From NCBI GenBank assembly GCA_965262235.1, contig OZ253504.1, forward strand, positions 248,001 to 312,000: a DNA stretch of 64,000 bases. The letters are read 5' to 3'. A program made the translations under genes and the position numbers. This document shows positions 51,672-60,658 of the stretch, one piece after another (the first letter of the stretch is position 1; each line of letters opens with the position of its first letter). The notes under the pieces were generated by a model, which saw only the letters and a list, made by a program, of their open reading frames with translations, had not been told where the DNA came from and did not search any database. This DNA is from CATQGW01 sp965262235 (GTDB lineage Bacteria > Chloroflexota > Dehalococcoidia > Bin125).

Positions 51672-53417
51672 ATGGCCAAACACACCCTCTCCCAGTCCGT
51701 CACCACTGCGCGCCGTCGGCTCGCCGCCGAAACCGGCACGGTGACCAAGGACTGGGGCGGCCGCCTCCCGCTCGCGCTCGTCTACCCCAACTCCTACTAC
51801 CTCGGCATGTCGAATCTCGGCCTCCAGGCGATCTACGCGCTGCTCAACGCACGCTCCGATGTGGTCTGCGAACGCGCCTTCTACGATCCGCCGCCCACCG
51901 ACGAGCGCGGCGACGACCGCTCGCTCGGACCGGTCACGATCGAATCCCAGCGCCCGCTGACCGACTTCCCCGTCGTCGCCTACACGCTCACCTACGAGAT
52001 CGACTACTACCACGTGGTCCGCTCCCTGCAGGCCGCCGGCATCGCGCCGCTCAGCGCCAACCGCGACGAGGGCGCGCCGATCGTGATCGCCGGCGGCGCG
52101 TCCGTGATCACCAACCCGCTGCCGCTCGCCGACTGCTTCGACGCATTCGTGATCGGCGAAGCTGAGCCAATCCTCGACCAACTCGTCGACTGCCTGGTCG
52201 AGCACGCTCACGCCCCGCGCGTCGAGCTGCTCGAACAGCTCGCCCAGATCCCCGGCGTCTTCGTGCCGCTGCTCGGCCCCGGCGAGGGCGGCGTCGAACG
52301 CCAGTGGGTGCGCGACATCGCGACCACCGAGGCCATCTCGCAGGTCCTGACCGACGACACCGAGTTCAGCCAGATGACCCTGATCGAGGCCGCGCGCGGC
52401 TGCGGTCGCGGCTGCCGCTTCTGCATCGCCGGCTACGTGTTCCGTCCGCCGCGCTACCGACCGCTCACTTCGCTCGTCGATCAGGTCGCCCGCGGCCTCA
52501 AACGCTCCGAGCGCATCGGCCTGCTCGGCGCGGCCGTCGCCGACCACCCCGAGCTCGCCCAGCTCGCCACCGCCGCCGATGCGATGGGCGCGCGCGTCTC
52601 CGTCTCCTCGTTGCGCGTCGACAACCTCGCGCCCGAGCTCCTGCAGGTGCTCTCACGCGGCGGCACGCGCACCGTCACGCTCGCCCCCGAAGCCGGCTCC
52701 GAGCGCATGCGCGTGCGGATCAACAAGGCCGTCTCAGAGCAGCAGATCATCGACGCCGCCGAGAAGGTCGGCGCCGCCGCGATGCGACGCCTCAAGCTCT
52801 ACTTCATGATCGGCCTGCCCGACGAAGAGGACGAAGACGTCATCCAGATGGCCCAGCTCGGCAGCGAGATCAAGCAGCGGCTCGACGCCGCCGGCCACGG
52901 CACCGAACTCGTCATGAGCGTCGGCCCGCTCGTCCCCAAGCCCGCCACCGCCTACCAGGAGCTGGCCCAGTCCTCGGCGAAACTGGTGCGCCACCGGCAG
53001 CGCATCCTCGAAAATGCGTTCCGCGGCACCGGCATTCGCCTGCGCGGCGATTCGCCCACCTGGGCGCGCATCGACGACATCTGCTCGCGCTCCGACCAGC
53101 GCCTCGCTCACGCCATCCTGGAGATGGAGCGGCCCTCCTCCGGTGAGTGGTTCCGCGCCAGCCGCGAATGGGGCCTCGACGGCGATCAGCCCTGGGGCGG
53201 CGGACCCGTCCCCTGGGCCGCCGTCGAAACAGGCATCACCGCCCGCTTCTTCGAGCGCGAGTGGAGCAAGCACACCCGCCTCAAGTCCACCATCGCCTGC
53301 CCACCGCCCGAGATCGGCTGCAACCTCTGCGGCGTCTGCGGCGGCGAGCACATCCCCTCCTACGTCCCCGAGGCGGCGCTGATCCCGCTCGATCTGCTCG
53401 CCCGTCCGACCAGCTGA
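51672..53417 (+). CDS. radical SAM protein, TIGR03960-like
   Basis: A 581-residue protein. N-terminal PLALVYPNSYYLGMSNLGLQAIYALLN and GGASVITNPLPLADCFD match the B12-binding-like region of TIGR03960 proteins. The [4Fe-4S]/SAM motif is C-x3-C-x2-C in GCGRGCRFCIAGY; further motifs are FRPPRYRP, LAPEAGSERMRVRINKAVS and IGLPDEEDEDV. A C-terminal Cys cluster (CNLCGVCGG) may bind a second cluster. Substrate unknown. Confidence 0.85.
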   Translation: MAKHTLSQSVTTARRRLAAETGTVTKDWGGRLPLALVYPNSYYLGMSNLGLQAIYALLNARSDVVCERAFYDPPPTDERGDDRSLGPVTIESQRPLTDFPVVAYTLTYEIDYYHVVRSLQAAGIAPLSANRDEGAPIVIAGGASVITNPLPLADCFDAFVIGEAEPILDQLVDCLVEHAHAPRVELLEQLAQIPGVFVPLLGPGEGGVERQWVRDIATTEAISQVLTDDTEFSQMTLIEAARGCGRGCRFCIAGYVFRPPRYRPLTSLVDQVARGLKRSERIGLLGAAVADHPELAQLATAADAMGARVSVSSLRVDNLAPELLQVLSRGGTRTVTLAPEAGSERMRVRINKAVSEQQIIDAAEKVGAAAMRRLKLYFMIGLPDEEDEDVIQMAQLGSEIKQRLDAAGHGTELVMSVGPLVPKPATAYQELAQSSAKLVRHRQRILENAFRGTGIRLRGDSPTWARIDDICSRSDQRLAHAILEMERPSSGEWFRASREWGLDGDQPWGGGPVPWAAVETGITARFFEREWSKHTRLKSTIACPPPEIGCNLCGVCGGEHIPSYVPEAALIPLDLLARPTS

Positions 53418-53454
53418 GGGCATGGTGAGCGCATGCTGAGGGTCTGGTGATCCC

Positions 53455-54162
53455 GTGACCACGTTCGAGGCCTCCGTCGCCGAACGCCTCAGCAGCGTGC
53501 GGGCCGACATCGCGACCGCCTGCGAGCGCGCCGGCCGCGAGCCCAACGAGGTCACGCTGGTCGCCGTCTCCAAAACCCAGCCCGTCGCCGCGATCCGCGC
53601 AGCGCTCGAGGCCGGCCAGCTCGAGTTCGGCGAAAATCGCGTCCAGGAAGGCCTCGACAAACTCGAGCAGCTCGCCGGCAGCGCCGCCCGCATCCACCTG
53701 ATCGGTCACCTGCAGCGCAACAAGGCCCGCTTCGCCGGCCGGTTCGCCTCCGTACAAAGCGTCGACAGCGTCCGCCTCGCCGCCGCGATCGCCCGCAATC
53801 TCGAAGCCCCGCTCGACATCATGCTCGAAGTCAACGTCGCCGCCGAAGCCTCAAAAGACGGCTTCGCGCCCGACGACGTCGAGGCCGCGCTCAGCGAGAT
53901 CTCGGCGCTCCCCCAGCTCAACGTCAACGGCCTGATGACCATCGCCCCACTCGTCGACGACGCTCAAGCGGTCCGCCCCGTCTTCCGCCGCCTGCGTGAA
54001 CTGCGCGACGCGCTGGGATTACGGGAACTCAGCATGGGCATGTCAAACGATTACGATGTAGCCATTGAGGAAGGCGCGACCATCGTGCGAATCGGGCGAG
54101 CCATCTTCGGCGAGCGCGCCAGTGATCGCGCCCCTGATCGCCTTGGCGAGCGGACGGCATAG
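53455..54162 (+). CDS. yggS: YggS-family PLP homeostasis protein
   Basis: A 235-residue alanine-racemase-like PLP-binding protein. The PLP lysine is in LVAVSKTQPV; FGENRVQEGLDKLEQL, IHLIGHLQRNKAR and LSMGMSNDYDVAIEEGATIVRIGRAIFG are family motifs. It starts at a GTG and is followed by proC and yggT, the classic neighbour order. Confidence 0.95.
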   Translation: MTTFEASVAERLSSVRADIATACERAGREPNEVTLVAVSKTQPVAAIRAALEAGQLEFGENRVQEGLDKLEQLAGSAARIHLIGHLQRNKARFAGRFASVQSVDSVRLAAAIARNLEAPLDIMLEVNVAAEASKDGFAPDDVEAALSEISALPQLNVNGLMTIAPLVDDAQAVRPVFRRLRELRDALGLRELSMGMSNDYDVAIEEGATIVRIGRAIFGERASDRAPDRLGERTA

Positions 54163-54167
54163 CGACA

Positions 54168-54971
54168 GTGACCCAAACGAGCATCGCAGTCGTGGGCGGC
54201 GGCACAATGGGCACGACCTTCGTGCGCGCGCTCACCGGCGCGGGCATCGCCGAGGCCTCCGATTTCTGCGTCTGTGAGGCCGTCCCCGCCCGCGCCGCCT
54301 GGCTGCGTGAAGAACTCGGGCTCGCGGTCACCGACTCCATGCCCGAAGCCGTCAACGGCGCCGACCTCATCTACCTCTCGGTCAAGCCGCAGGACCTCGG
54401 GTCGCTGCACGACGTCCATCTCGACCAGTCGCAGCTCGTCGTCTCGATCCTCGCCGGCATCCCGCTCGCGCAGGTCCAGGCCCAGCTCGCCCACCGCCGA
54501 GTCGTCCGCGCGATGCCCAACACGCCCGCCCAGGTCGGGCGCGGCTACACCGTCTGGACCGCCGCCGAGGGCGTCACCGAAGCCCAGCACGAGCGCGTCC
54601 GCACGCTGCTCGGCGCGATGGGCGAGCAGCTCTACGTCGCCGATGAGGCCGCGATCGACCGCGCCACCGCCGTCTCCGGCTCCGGCCCCGCCTATGTCTT
54701 TATGTTCCTCGAAGCGCTGATGGACGCCGCCGTCCAGATCGGCATCACCCGCCCCCAGGCCCGGCGCATGGTGCTCGAAACCGTAATCGGCTCCGCCGAG
54801 TACGCCGCCGCCTCCGACGCGCATGTCGCCGAACTCCGCGACGCCGTCACCTCACCGGCCGGCACGACCGCCGCCGGCCTCCGCGTCCTCGAAGACCGCG
54901 GCCTGCGCGCCGCCCTGATCGAGGCCGTCGCCGCCGCCCACGCCCGCGCAGTTGAGCTGGGGTCATCGTGA
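54168..54971 (+). CDS. proC: pyrroline-5-carboxylate reductase
   Basis: Last step of proline synthesis; 267 residues. The Rossmann loop IAVVGGGTMGTTFV is at the N-terminus; RAMPNTPAQVG, GSGPAYVFMFLEALMDAAVQ and the C-terminal VTSPAGTTAAGLRVLE signature are present. Overlaps yggT by 4 nt. Confidence 0.96.
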   Translation: MTQTSIAVVGGGTMGTTFVRALTGAGIAEASDFCVCEAVPARAAWLREELGLAVTDSMPEAVNGADLIYLSVKPQDLGSLHDVHLDQSQLVVSILAGIPLAQVQAQLAHRRVVRAMPNTPAQVGRGYTVWTAAEGVTEAQHERVRTLLGAMGEQLYVADEAAIDRATAVSGSGPAYVFMFLEALMDAAVQIGITRPQARRMVLETVIGSAEYAAASDAHVAELRDAVTSPAGTTAAGLRVLEDRGLRAALIEAVAAAHARAVELGSS

Positions 54972-55234
54972 GAGAAGTCGTCGGCATCATCGCGGTCGTG
55001 ATTCAGGTCTACAGCTTCGTGATCCTCGGCCGCGTGCTGATGGGCTGGGTGCCGATGTTCACCGGCCGCCCGCTCGACCCCGGCAACCCGCTCGTCAACG
55101 CGCTGCTCAGAGTCACCGAGCCGGTGCTCGCCCCCGTCCGCCGCTTCACCACCTTCGGGATGATGGACCTCTCGCCGATCGTCGTCCTGCTGACCCTCAC
55201 AATCCTGTCTCGGGTGCTGGTCTCCTCCGTTTAG
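54968..55234 (+). CDS. YggT-family membrane protein
   Basis: An 88-residue protein with two hydrophobic segments (about 5-24 and 62-82) and the YggT features YSFVILGRVLMGWVP, NPLVNALLRVTEPVLAPVRRF. GTG start overlapping the proC stop. The family is thought to be membrane-associated; its role is undefined. Confidence 0.9.
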   Translation: MREVVGIIAVVIQVYSFVILGRVLMGWVPMFTGRPLDPGNPLVNALLRVTEPVLAPVRRFTTFGMMDLSPIVVLLTLTILSRVLVSSV

Positions 55235-55237
55235 GGG

Positions 55238-55266
55238 TTGACATTGGCACTCACGTTCGCCACACT
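55238..55266 (+). promoter_or_regulatory. candidate recA promoter
   Basis: TTGACA at 55238-55243 is a perfect -35; 17 nt later CACACT (55261-55266) is a weak -10. It is followed by about 70 nt of leader and AGGAGG before the recA ATG. No operator (for example LexA palindrome) is recognised with confidence. Confidence 0.45.
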
Positions 55267-55340
55267 TGTTCCGATCACCGCGGCGGATGACTCCCTCCGT
55301 CGCGGTGGTCACAACATTCTCAAACAGGAGGCGCGCTGAC

Positions 55341-56594
55341 ATGGCCAAAGACAACATCACGGAACTCAAGACTGCGAGCAGCACGACCAGCAAGGCCGGC
55401 AAGACCAGTAAGGCCGGCAAGACCAGCAAGACCAGCAAGACCAGCAAGACCGACAAGACCGGCGCCGACGAAATGCCGGAAATGCCGCCGCAGGTCGAGG
55501 AGCTGGTCAACGAGATGGAGCGCCGCTTTGGCGCCGGCGCGCTCATGCGCCTCGGCGACACCGCCGGCAACCTGATCGTCGACGCCATCCCCACCGGCGC
55601 GCTCTCGCTCGATGTCGCGCTCGGCATCGGCGGCCTGCCCCGGGGCCGGATCGTCGAGATCTACGGCCCCGAGAGCGCCGGCAAGTCAACCGTCGCCCAG
55701 CACGTCATCGCCGAAGCGCAGCGGCTCGGCGGCCAGGCCGCCTACATCGATGTCGAGCACGCGCTTGACCCCGAGTTCGCCAAGCGCCTCGGCATCGACA
55801 TCCAGTCCCTGCTGATCGCCCAGCCCGACACCGGCGAACAGGCGCTGGAGATCGCCGAAGCGCTCGTCCGCAGCAACGCGATCGATGTGATCGTCGTCGA
55901 CAGCGTCGCCGCGCTCGTCCCGCGAGCCGAGATCGAAGGCGAGATGGGCGATGTCCAGGTCGGCCTCCAGGCCCGCCTCATGTCACAGGCCCTGCGCAAG
56001 CTCACCGCCGTCGTCTCGCGCTCGAAGGCGGTGCTGATCTTCATCAACCAGCTGCGCGAAAAGGTCGGGATCGTCTTCGGCAACCCCGAAACCACGCCCG
56101 GCGGTCGCGCGCTCAAGTTCTACTCCTCGGTCCGCATCGAGCTGCGCCGCGCCGAGACGCTCAAGGACGGCACGGTCGTAATCGGCACGCGCGTCAAGGC
56201 CAAGGTCGTCAAGAACAAGGTCGCCCCGCCCTTCCGCACCGCCGAGTTCGACATGATGTTCACCGACGCCGAACACGGCATCAGCAAAAGCGGCTGCCTG
56301 CTCGACCTCGGCATCGAAGCCGCGCCCAACAGCGGCGCCGACCCGATCATCCGCAAGCTGGGCACCTTCTACAGCTTCGGCGACCTGCGCCTCGGCCAGG
56401 GCCGTGAACGCTCCAAGGCGTTCCTGCGCGAGAACCCCGACATCGCCGAAGAGATCGAGGACCTGATCCGCGAAGAACGCGGCCTGCCGGCGATCATCGA
56501 CCTCTCCGCCGCGAGTTCCGGCGATTCGCCGATCGCCAAGCCGCCGCCCCGCGCCAAGAAGGGCCGCAGAGGAGTTCAGGCGCGCAGCGCCTGA
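55341..56594 (+). CDS. recA: recombinase RecA with Lys-rich N-terminal tail
   Basis: A 417-residue RecA. GPESAGKSTVA is the Walker A; YIDVEHALDPEFAKRLGI, VVDSVAALVPRAEIEGEMGD and FINQLREKVGIVFGNPETTPGG are canonical. An unusual ~44-residue N-terminal extension contains eight xxK tripeptides (TSK, AGK, TDK) at residues 16-39, encoded by a repetitive run at about 55386-55457. AGGAGG 10 nt before ATG 55341 makes this the start. recX is directly downstream. Confidence 0.97.
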   Translation: MAKDNITELKTASSTTSKAGKTSKAGKTSKTSKTSKTDKTGADEMPEMPPQVEELVNEMERRFGAGALMRLGDTAGNLIVDAIPTGALSLDVALGIGGLPRGRIVEIYGPESAGKSTVAQHVIAEAQRLGGQAAYIDVEHALDPEFAKRLGIDIQSLLIAQPDTGEQALEIAEALVRSNAIDVIVVDSVAALVPRAEIEGEMGDVQVGLQARLMSQALRKLTAVVSRSKAVLIFINQLREKVGIVFGNPETTPGGRALKFYSSVRIELRRAETLKDGTVVIGTRVKAKVVKNKVAPPFRTAEFDMMFTDAEHGISKSGCLLDLGIEAAPNSGADPIIRKLGTFYSFGDLRLGQGRERSKAFLRENPDIAEEIEDLIREERGLPAIIDLSAASSGDSPIAKPPPRAKKGRRGVQARSA

Positions 56595-56602
56595 CCCGCC
56601 TC

Positions 56603-57124
56603 ATGGTCCTCATCACCGACCTCCAGCGCCGCGCGGGCGTGTGCACCGTCAGCTTCGAGAGCGCCCCCAAGCTCTCCTGCTCTCGCGAATTCGCCCAGCG
56701 GCTCAAGCTGGGCCGCGGGCAGGACATCGACGAGATCGTGCTCGATCGCATCCGTGCGACGGCGGCAACGGATCTCGCCGAACACCTGGCGCACAAGCTG
56801 CTCCAGCGCCCCCGCAGCCGCCGCGAGCTCGCAGCCCGCCTGCTTCAGAGCGGCGTCCCCCGTGAAGCCGCGCTCGAGGTGCTGGAGCGGATCGAGGCCG
56901 ATGGTGAACACGACGACGAAGATGACGCGTTCGAACTCGCCCGACGTTGCATAAGCGGCATCGAATCCGACTGGGAACGCGCCCAGCAACGCTGCGGCGA
57001 CCGCCTCCAACGCCGCGGCTTCAGCCCCTCGACCGCTTCCCGCGCCGTGCTAACCGCATGGCAGGAGCGCCTCGACCAACGTGATCCGGCCGCTGGCGCA
57101 ATATTTCGATCACGCGTAAGATGA
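56603..57124 (+). CDS. recX: RecX regulatory protein
   Basis: A 173-residue RecA modulator: helical three-repeat fold with a central DLAEHLAHKLLQRPRSRRELAARL and later AFELARRCISG segments, and a C-terminal RRGFSPSTASRAVL. Location right after recA supports it. The RecX family is weakly conserved, so identification leans on context. Confidence 0.85.
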   Translation: MVLITDLQRRAGVCTVSFESAPKLSCSREFAQRLKLGRGQDIDEIVLDRIRATAATDLAEHLAHKLLQRPRSRRELAARLLQSGVPREAALEVLERIEADGEHDDEDDAFELARRCISGIESDWERAQQRCGDRLQRRGFSPSTASRAVLTAWQERLDQRDPAAGAIFRSRVR

Positions 57125-57139
57125 CCGCAGAGCGAATGC

Positions 57140-57157
57140 CCGCCCCCTCTGGGGCGG
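57140..57157 (+). terminator. GC hairpin between recX and rny
   Basis: Perfect 7-bp stem CCGCCCC/GGGGCGG with loop CTCT. There is no T-run after it, so if it acts as a terminator it is not a classical one; it could instead be an RNA-processing signal. Confidence 0.3.
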
Positions 57158-57213
57158 ATTCCGACAATGTCGCACGGCTATGCCGATCACTACGACGCTG
57201 ACACGAGGACAAC

Positions 57214-58692
57214 ATGTTGGGAGCCCTTCTGCGGCTCCTGCGCGGTGGGCCGGACCCCCGAGTCGAGGCCCGCGAAGAAGCCGATCGAATCGTCCAACGA
57301 GCCGAGCAGGAGGCTCGTGAACGACTGATTGCTGCGCAGGAACAGTCGCTACAGCAACGTGAACAGCTTGAAGCTGAAGTCCGCGACATGCGGTCTGAGG
57401 TGCAGCGCAGCGAAGACCGCCTGATTCGCCGCGAGGAGTCACTCGACGGGCGCAACCGCGACCTCGACCGTCGCGACGGCCAGCTCAAGAGCCGCCAGAG
57501 TCAGCTCGACGACCGCGAGCGAGAGATCGAGCGGCTCGCCGCCGAAGAACAGACCCGCCTCGAACAGATCGGCAACCTCACCGCCGACGAGGCCCGCGCG
57601 ATTCTGATGGGACAGGTCGAGACGGAGATCAGCGACGAGGCCGACCGGCTCGTCCGTCAGGCCGAGCAGCGCGTCCGCGAAGAGTCCGACGAGCGCGCCC
57701 GCAACGTCATCGCCACCGCGATCCAGCGCGTCGCCTCGGAGGTCACCACCGAATCAACCGTCTCCGTTGTGCAACTCCCCCACGAGGAGATGAAGGGCCG
57801 CATCATCGGTCGCGAAGGCCGCAACATCCGCGCCCTCGAAAGCGCCACCGGCTGCGACCTGATCATTGACGACACGCCCGACGTGGTCACGATCTCAGGC
57901 TTCGACCCCGTCCGCCGCGAAGTCGGCCGCCTCTCGCTCACCCGCCTCATCGCCGACGGACGGATCCACCCCACACGCATCGAGGAGCAGGTCGAAAAGG
58001 CCCAGCGCGACGTTGACGCGATCATCCGCGAGGCCGGCGAGGAAGCGGCCATTGAGGCGCACTGCAACGGACTCCCGCGCGGCCTGATCGACGTCTTCGG
58101 ACGCCTGCGCTTCCGCACCTCCTACGGCCAGAACCAGCTCCGCCACGCCGTTGAGACGGCCCACATCGCCGCGATGATCGCCGACGAGATCAAGGCCGAT
58201 GTCAACATCGCCCGCCGCGGCGCGCTGCTCCACGATGTCGGCAAGTCAATCGACCACGACGTCGAGGGCACCCACGCGCTGATCGGCGGCGACCTCGCGC
58301 GGCGCTTCAAGTTGCCCGAACCGATCGCGCACTGCATCGAGGCACACCACGACGAGGTTGAGCTGCAATCAGTCGAAGCGATCATCGTGCAGATCGCCGA
58401 CGCCATCTCCGGCGGCCGCCCCGGCGCCCGGCGCGAGTCGGTCGACCGCTACATCGAGCGGCTGCGCAGCCTCGAAGAGATCGCGACCTCATTCGCCGGC
58501 GTCGGCCAGGCCTTCGCGATCCAGGCGGGTCGCGAGGTCCGTGTCGTCGTCAACCCGCAGGAGGTCGACGACCTCGGCGCGATGCGGCTGGCGCGCGACA
58601 TCAGCAAGCAGATCGAAGAGAACCTGCAGTACCCCGGCCAGATTCGCGTCACCGTGATGCGCGAGACTCGCGCCGCCGAGTACGCCCGCTAG
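57214..58692 (+). CDS. rny: ribonuclease Y
   Basis: Endoribonuclease of mRNA decay, 492 residues: long charged coiled coil (about 15-175), KH domain with GRIIGREGRNIRALESATG, and HD domain with HAVETAHIAA and LLHDVGKSIDHDVEGTH, then the C-terminal RNase Y tail ending QIRVTVMRETRAAEYAR. The N-terminus MLGALLRLLRGG lacks the membrane helix that usually anchors RNase Y; a start further upstream with such a helix is not visible. Confidence 0.95.
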   Translation: MLGALLRLLRGGPDPRVEAREEADRIVQRAEQEARERLIAAQEQSLQQREQLEAEVRDMRSEVQRSEDRLIRREESLDGRNRDLDRRDGQLKSRQSQLDDREREIERLAAEEQTRLEQIGNLTADEARAILMGQVETEISDEADRLVRQAEQRVREESDERARNVIATAIQRVASEVTTESTVSVVQLPHEEMKGRIIGREGRNIRALESATGCDLIIDDTPDVVTISGFDPVRREVGRLSLTRLIADGRIHPTRIEEQVEKAQRDVDAIIREAGEEAAIEAHCNGLPRGLIDVFGRLRFRTSYGQNQLRHAVETAHIAAMIADEIKADVNIARRGALLHDVGKSIDHDVEGTHALIGGDLARRFKLPEPIAHCIEAHHDEVELQSVEAIIVQIADAISGGRPGARRESVDRYIERLRSLEEIATSFAGVGQAFAIQAGREVRVVVNPQEVDDLGAMRLARDISKQIEENLQYPGQIRVTVMRETRAAEYAR

Positions 58693-58706
58693 CGGCCGGC
58701 GGGATC

Positions 58707-59564
58707 GTGCGGGTCGACCTGCACACGCACACCCTCCACTCCGACGGCGTCCGCACGCCCGAGTGGGTCGTCAGCCGCGCCGCCGCCAACGGCGCGACGC
58801 TTCTGGCGCTGACCGACCACGACACGCTCAACGGCATCCCCGCTGCATTGGCCGCGGGCCGAGCCGCCGGCCTGCGCGTCCTGCCCGGCGTCGAGCTCGG
58901 CACCCGCAACGGCGAACTCGGCGAACTGCACGTGCTCGGCTACTTCCCGCGCATCTCCGAACCCGACGACTCCGCGATCGACACGATCGAGTCAGTGCTC
59001 GCCGGCTACCGCGACGATCGCCTCACCCGCGCCCGAGCGATCGTTGATCGCCTCGACGAACTCGGCGTCCCGGTCGGCTGGGAGCGCGTCGAGCGCATCG
59101 CCGACGGCGCAGCCGTCGGCCGCCCCCACATCGCCCGCGCGCTCGTCCAAGCCGGCCATGTCGAATCGGTCCAGGAAGCGTTCAACCAGTACCTCCACGA
59201 CGAGGGTCCCGCGTTTGTCGGCAGAGCCTTGCTCGATCTCGAACACGCCGTGCAGCTGATCCACGATCACGACGGCCTCGCCGGCCTCGCGCACCCGACC
59301 CGCGCGCGCGACACCGATGCCGCCGTCAAGCGTTTCGCCGCCGCCGGCGGCGACTCGATCGAGGTCTGGTACCGCGACGACGCCGCCGAGCGCGTCGCTC
59401 ACTCGCTCCAACTCGCCAGTCAGGCCGGCCTCATGCCAACCGCCGGCTCCGACTGGCACGGCCTGCACGAGCGCGAGATCGAGCCCGGCGCCGTCGAACA
59501 ACCCACCAACGGCGCCCAGGCGTTCATCGAAGCCTGCGCCGCCACACGAAGCGGAGCCCGCTGA
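58707..59564 (+). CDS. PHP-domain phosphoesterase
   Basis: A 285-residue PHP protein: DLHTHTLHSDG, LALTDHDTLNG, PGVELGT, then RPHIARALV, GLAHPTR and TAGSDWHG supply the three-metal ligand set. Family members include nucleoside 3',5'-bisphosphate phosphatases and RNA-end 5'-3' exonucleases. A role in nucleotide/RNA turnover beside rny is plausible. GTG start; the stop overlaps the fabZ start. Confidence 0.9.
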   Translation: MRVDLHTHTLHSDGVRTPEWVVSRAAANGATLLALTDHDTLNGIPAALAAGRAAGLRVLPGVELGTRNGELGELHVLGYFPRISEPDDSAIDTIESVLAGYRDDRLTRARAIVDRLDELGVPVGWERVERIADGAAVGRPHIARALVQAGHVESVQEAFNQYLHDEGPAFVGRALLDLEHAVQLIHDHDGLAGLAHPTRARDTDAAVKRFAAAGGDSIEVWYRDDAAERVAHSLQLASQAGLMPTAGSDWHGLHEREIEPGAVEQPTNGAQAFIEACAATRSGAR

Positions 59565-60007
59565 TGGAACCCCTCGAAGCCCGCGACATCCAGAAGATCA
59601 TCCCGCACCGCTACCCGATGCTGCTGATCGACCGCGTGATCGAGCTTGAGCCCGCCAAACGCGCCGTCGCGATCAAGAACGTCACCCGCAACGAGTGGTT
59701 CTTCGAGGGCCATTTCCCCCAGCAACCGATCATGCCCGGCGTGCTGATCGTCGAAGCGCTCGCCCAGACCGGCGCCGTCGCGGCGCTGAGCGCCGAGCAG
59801 TTCCACGGCAAACTCGGCCTCTTCGCCGGCATCGACGGCGTGCGCTTCCGCCGCCAGGTCATCCCCGGCGATCAGCTGCGCCTCGAAGTCACGCTCGACC
59901 GCATCCGCGGACCTGTCGGCAAAGCCACGGCCACCGCGACGGTTGACGGCGAAGTCGCCGCCTCCGGCACGCTCACGTTCGCAATGGTCGATCCGCCAGC
60001 CGACTGA
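59564..60007 (+). CDS. fabZ: 3-hydroxyacyl-ACP dehydratase FabZ
   Basis: Hot-dog enzyme of fatty-acid elongation, 147 residues. IQKIIPHRYPMLLIDRVIEL, FFEGHFPQQPIMPGVLIVEALAQ (catalytic His and Glu) and FAGIDGVRFRRQVIPGDQL are diagnostic. TGATG overlap with the previous gene. Confidence 0.97.
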   Translation: MEPLEARDIQKIIPHRYPMLLIDRVIELEPAKRAVAIKNVTRNEWFFEGHFPQQPIMPGVLIVEALAQTGAVAALSAEQFHGKLGLFAGIDGVRFRRQVIPGDQLRLEVTLDRIRGPVGKATATATVDGEVAASGTLTFAMVDPPAD

Positions 60008-60033
60008 GCGTCTTGCCCAACTGCCAGAGGCTG

Positions 60034-60432
60034 CTAGAGCCGCGTCACCGCCCACAGCGCCAGCACGAGGGCCACGCTGAGCACCGTCGTCAGCCCGATC
60101 CAGCGAAGATCGGCGCCCACGTAGCGGAAGTCGTGCATCGCCGCCGCGGCCCGCGCCCTGCGGTCGGTGCGCCCCTGCGGACCGCCGCGCGGTCGCTCAA
60201 CCGGCATCCGCGGGTGCTGAATCGTGATGTTGCCCGCCCCAAACACCGAAGCGCCCGGTGGTGCAGCGGCCGCGCCCGGCTGCGCCGTCGGCAGCTCCTG
60301 TGCCGGACGCCCGCGCCCCGGCCGCGCCGCGGTCGCCCCCCGACCAGCGCGGGCGGCCCCGCCTCCGCCGCGCGCGGCCCGGTTGCCCCGACTGGCTCGC
60401 CCGCCCCGACTGCCTCGTCCGCCTCGCGCCAT
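60034..60432 (-). CDS. small Arg/Gly-rich protein with one C-terminal membrane helix
   Basis: A 132-residue protein not assigned to a known family. The first ~45 residues are Arg/Gly/Ala-rich with RGG-type repeats, followed by a Pro/Ala/Gln stretch and a single C-terminal hydrophobic segment (WIGLTTVLSVALVLALW). GAGGAG 6 nt before the ATG supports it as a real gene. Tail-anchored topology with a basic, possibly nucleic-acid-binding cytoplasmic tail is inferred. Confidence 0.6.
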   Translation of the reverse strand: MARGGRGSRGGRASRGNRAARGGGGAARAGRGATAARPGRGRPAQELPTAQPGAAAAPPGASVFGAGNITIQHPRMPVERPRGGPQGRTDRRARAAAAMHDFRYVGADLRWIGLTTVLSVALVLALWAVTRL

Positions 60433-60491
60433 GGTGCGCTCCTCGTGTGTTCGGCTTCACGCTATCGCATCGGCACCGGCAGATCGCCGAA

Positions 60492-60520
60492 TTGCGGCGC
60501 GCCTGCCATCCGCGTACACT
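60492..60520 (+). promoter_or_regulatory. tRNA-Asp promoter candidate
   Basis: TTGCGG at 60492-60497, 17-nt spacer, TACACT at 60515-60520, ending 8 nt before the tRNA. Confidence 0.5.
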
Positions 60521-60528
60521 TGCCCTAC

Positions 60529-60605
60529 GGCCCCGTGGTGTAGCGGCCTAACACGCCACCCTGTCAAGGTGGAGACCGGCGGTTCGAATCCGCTCGGGGT
60601 CGCCA
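60529..60605 (+). tRNA. tRNA-Asp (GTC), CCA encoded
   Basis: Cloverleaf readable by eye: acceptor GGCCCCG/CGGGGTC with one G-T wobble, D-loop TAGCGGCCTAACA, anticodon stem CCACC/GGTGG around CTGTCAA, T-loop GGTTCGAATCC. Anticodon GTC decodes GAC/GAU. The discriminator G is followed by genomic CCA. Confidence 0.95.
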
Positions 60606-60658
60606 CCCTCACCCTCCCTCATTCAGCAGCGCCCCTCATCGGCCTGGCAGGTGTCGAC

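Noticed and set aside
55244..55290. LexA-type SOS box upstream of recA
   Set aside because: TTCGCC and GTTCC words are present, but no proper inverted repeat of a known LexA box could be aligned.
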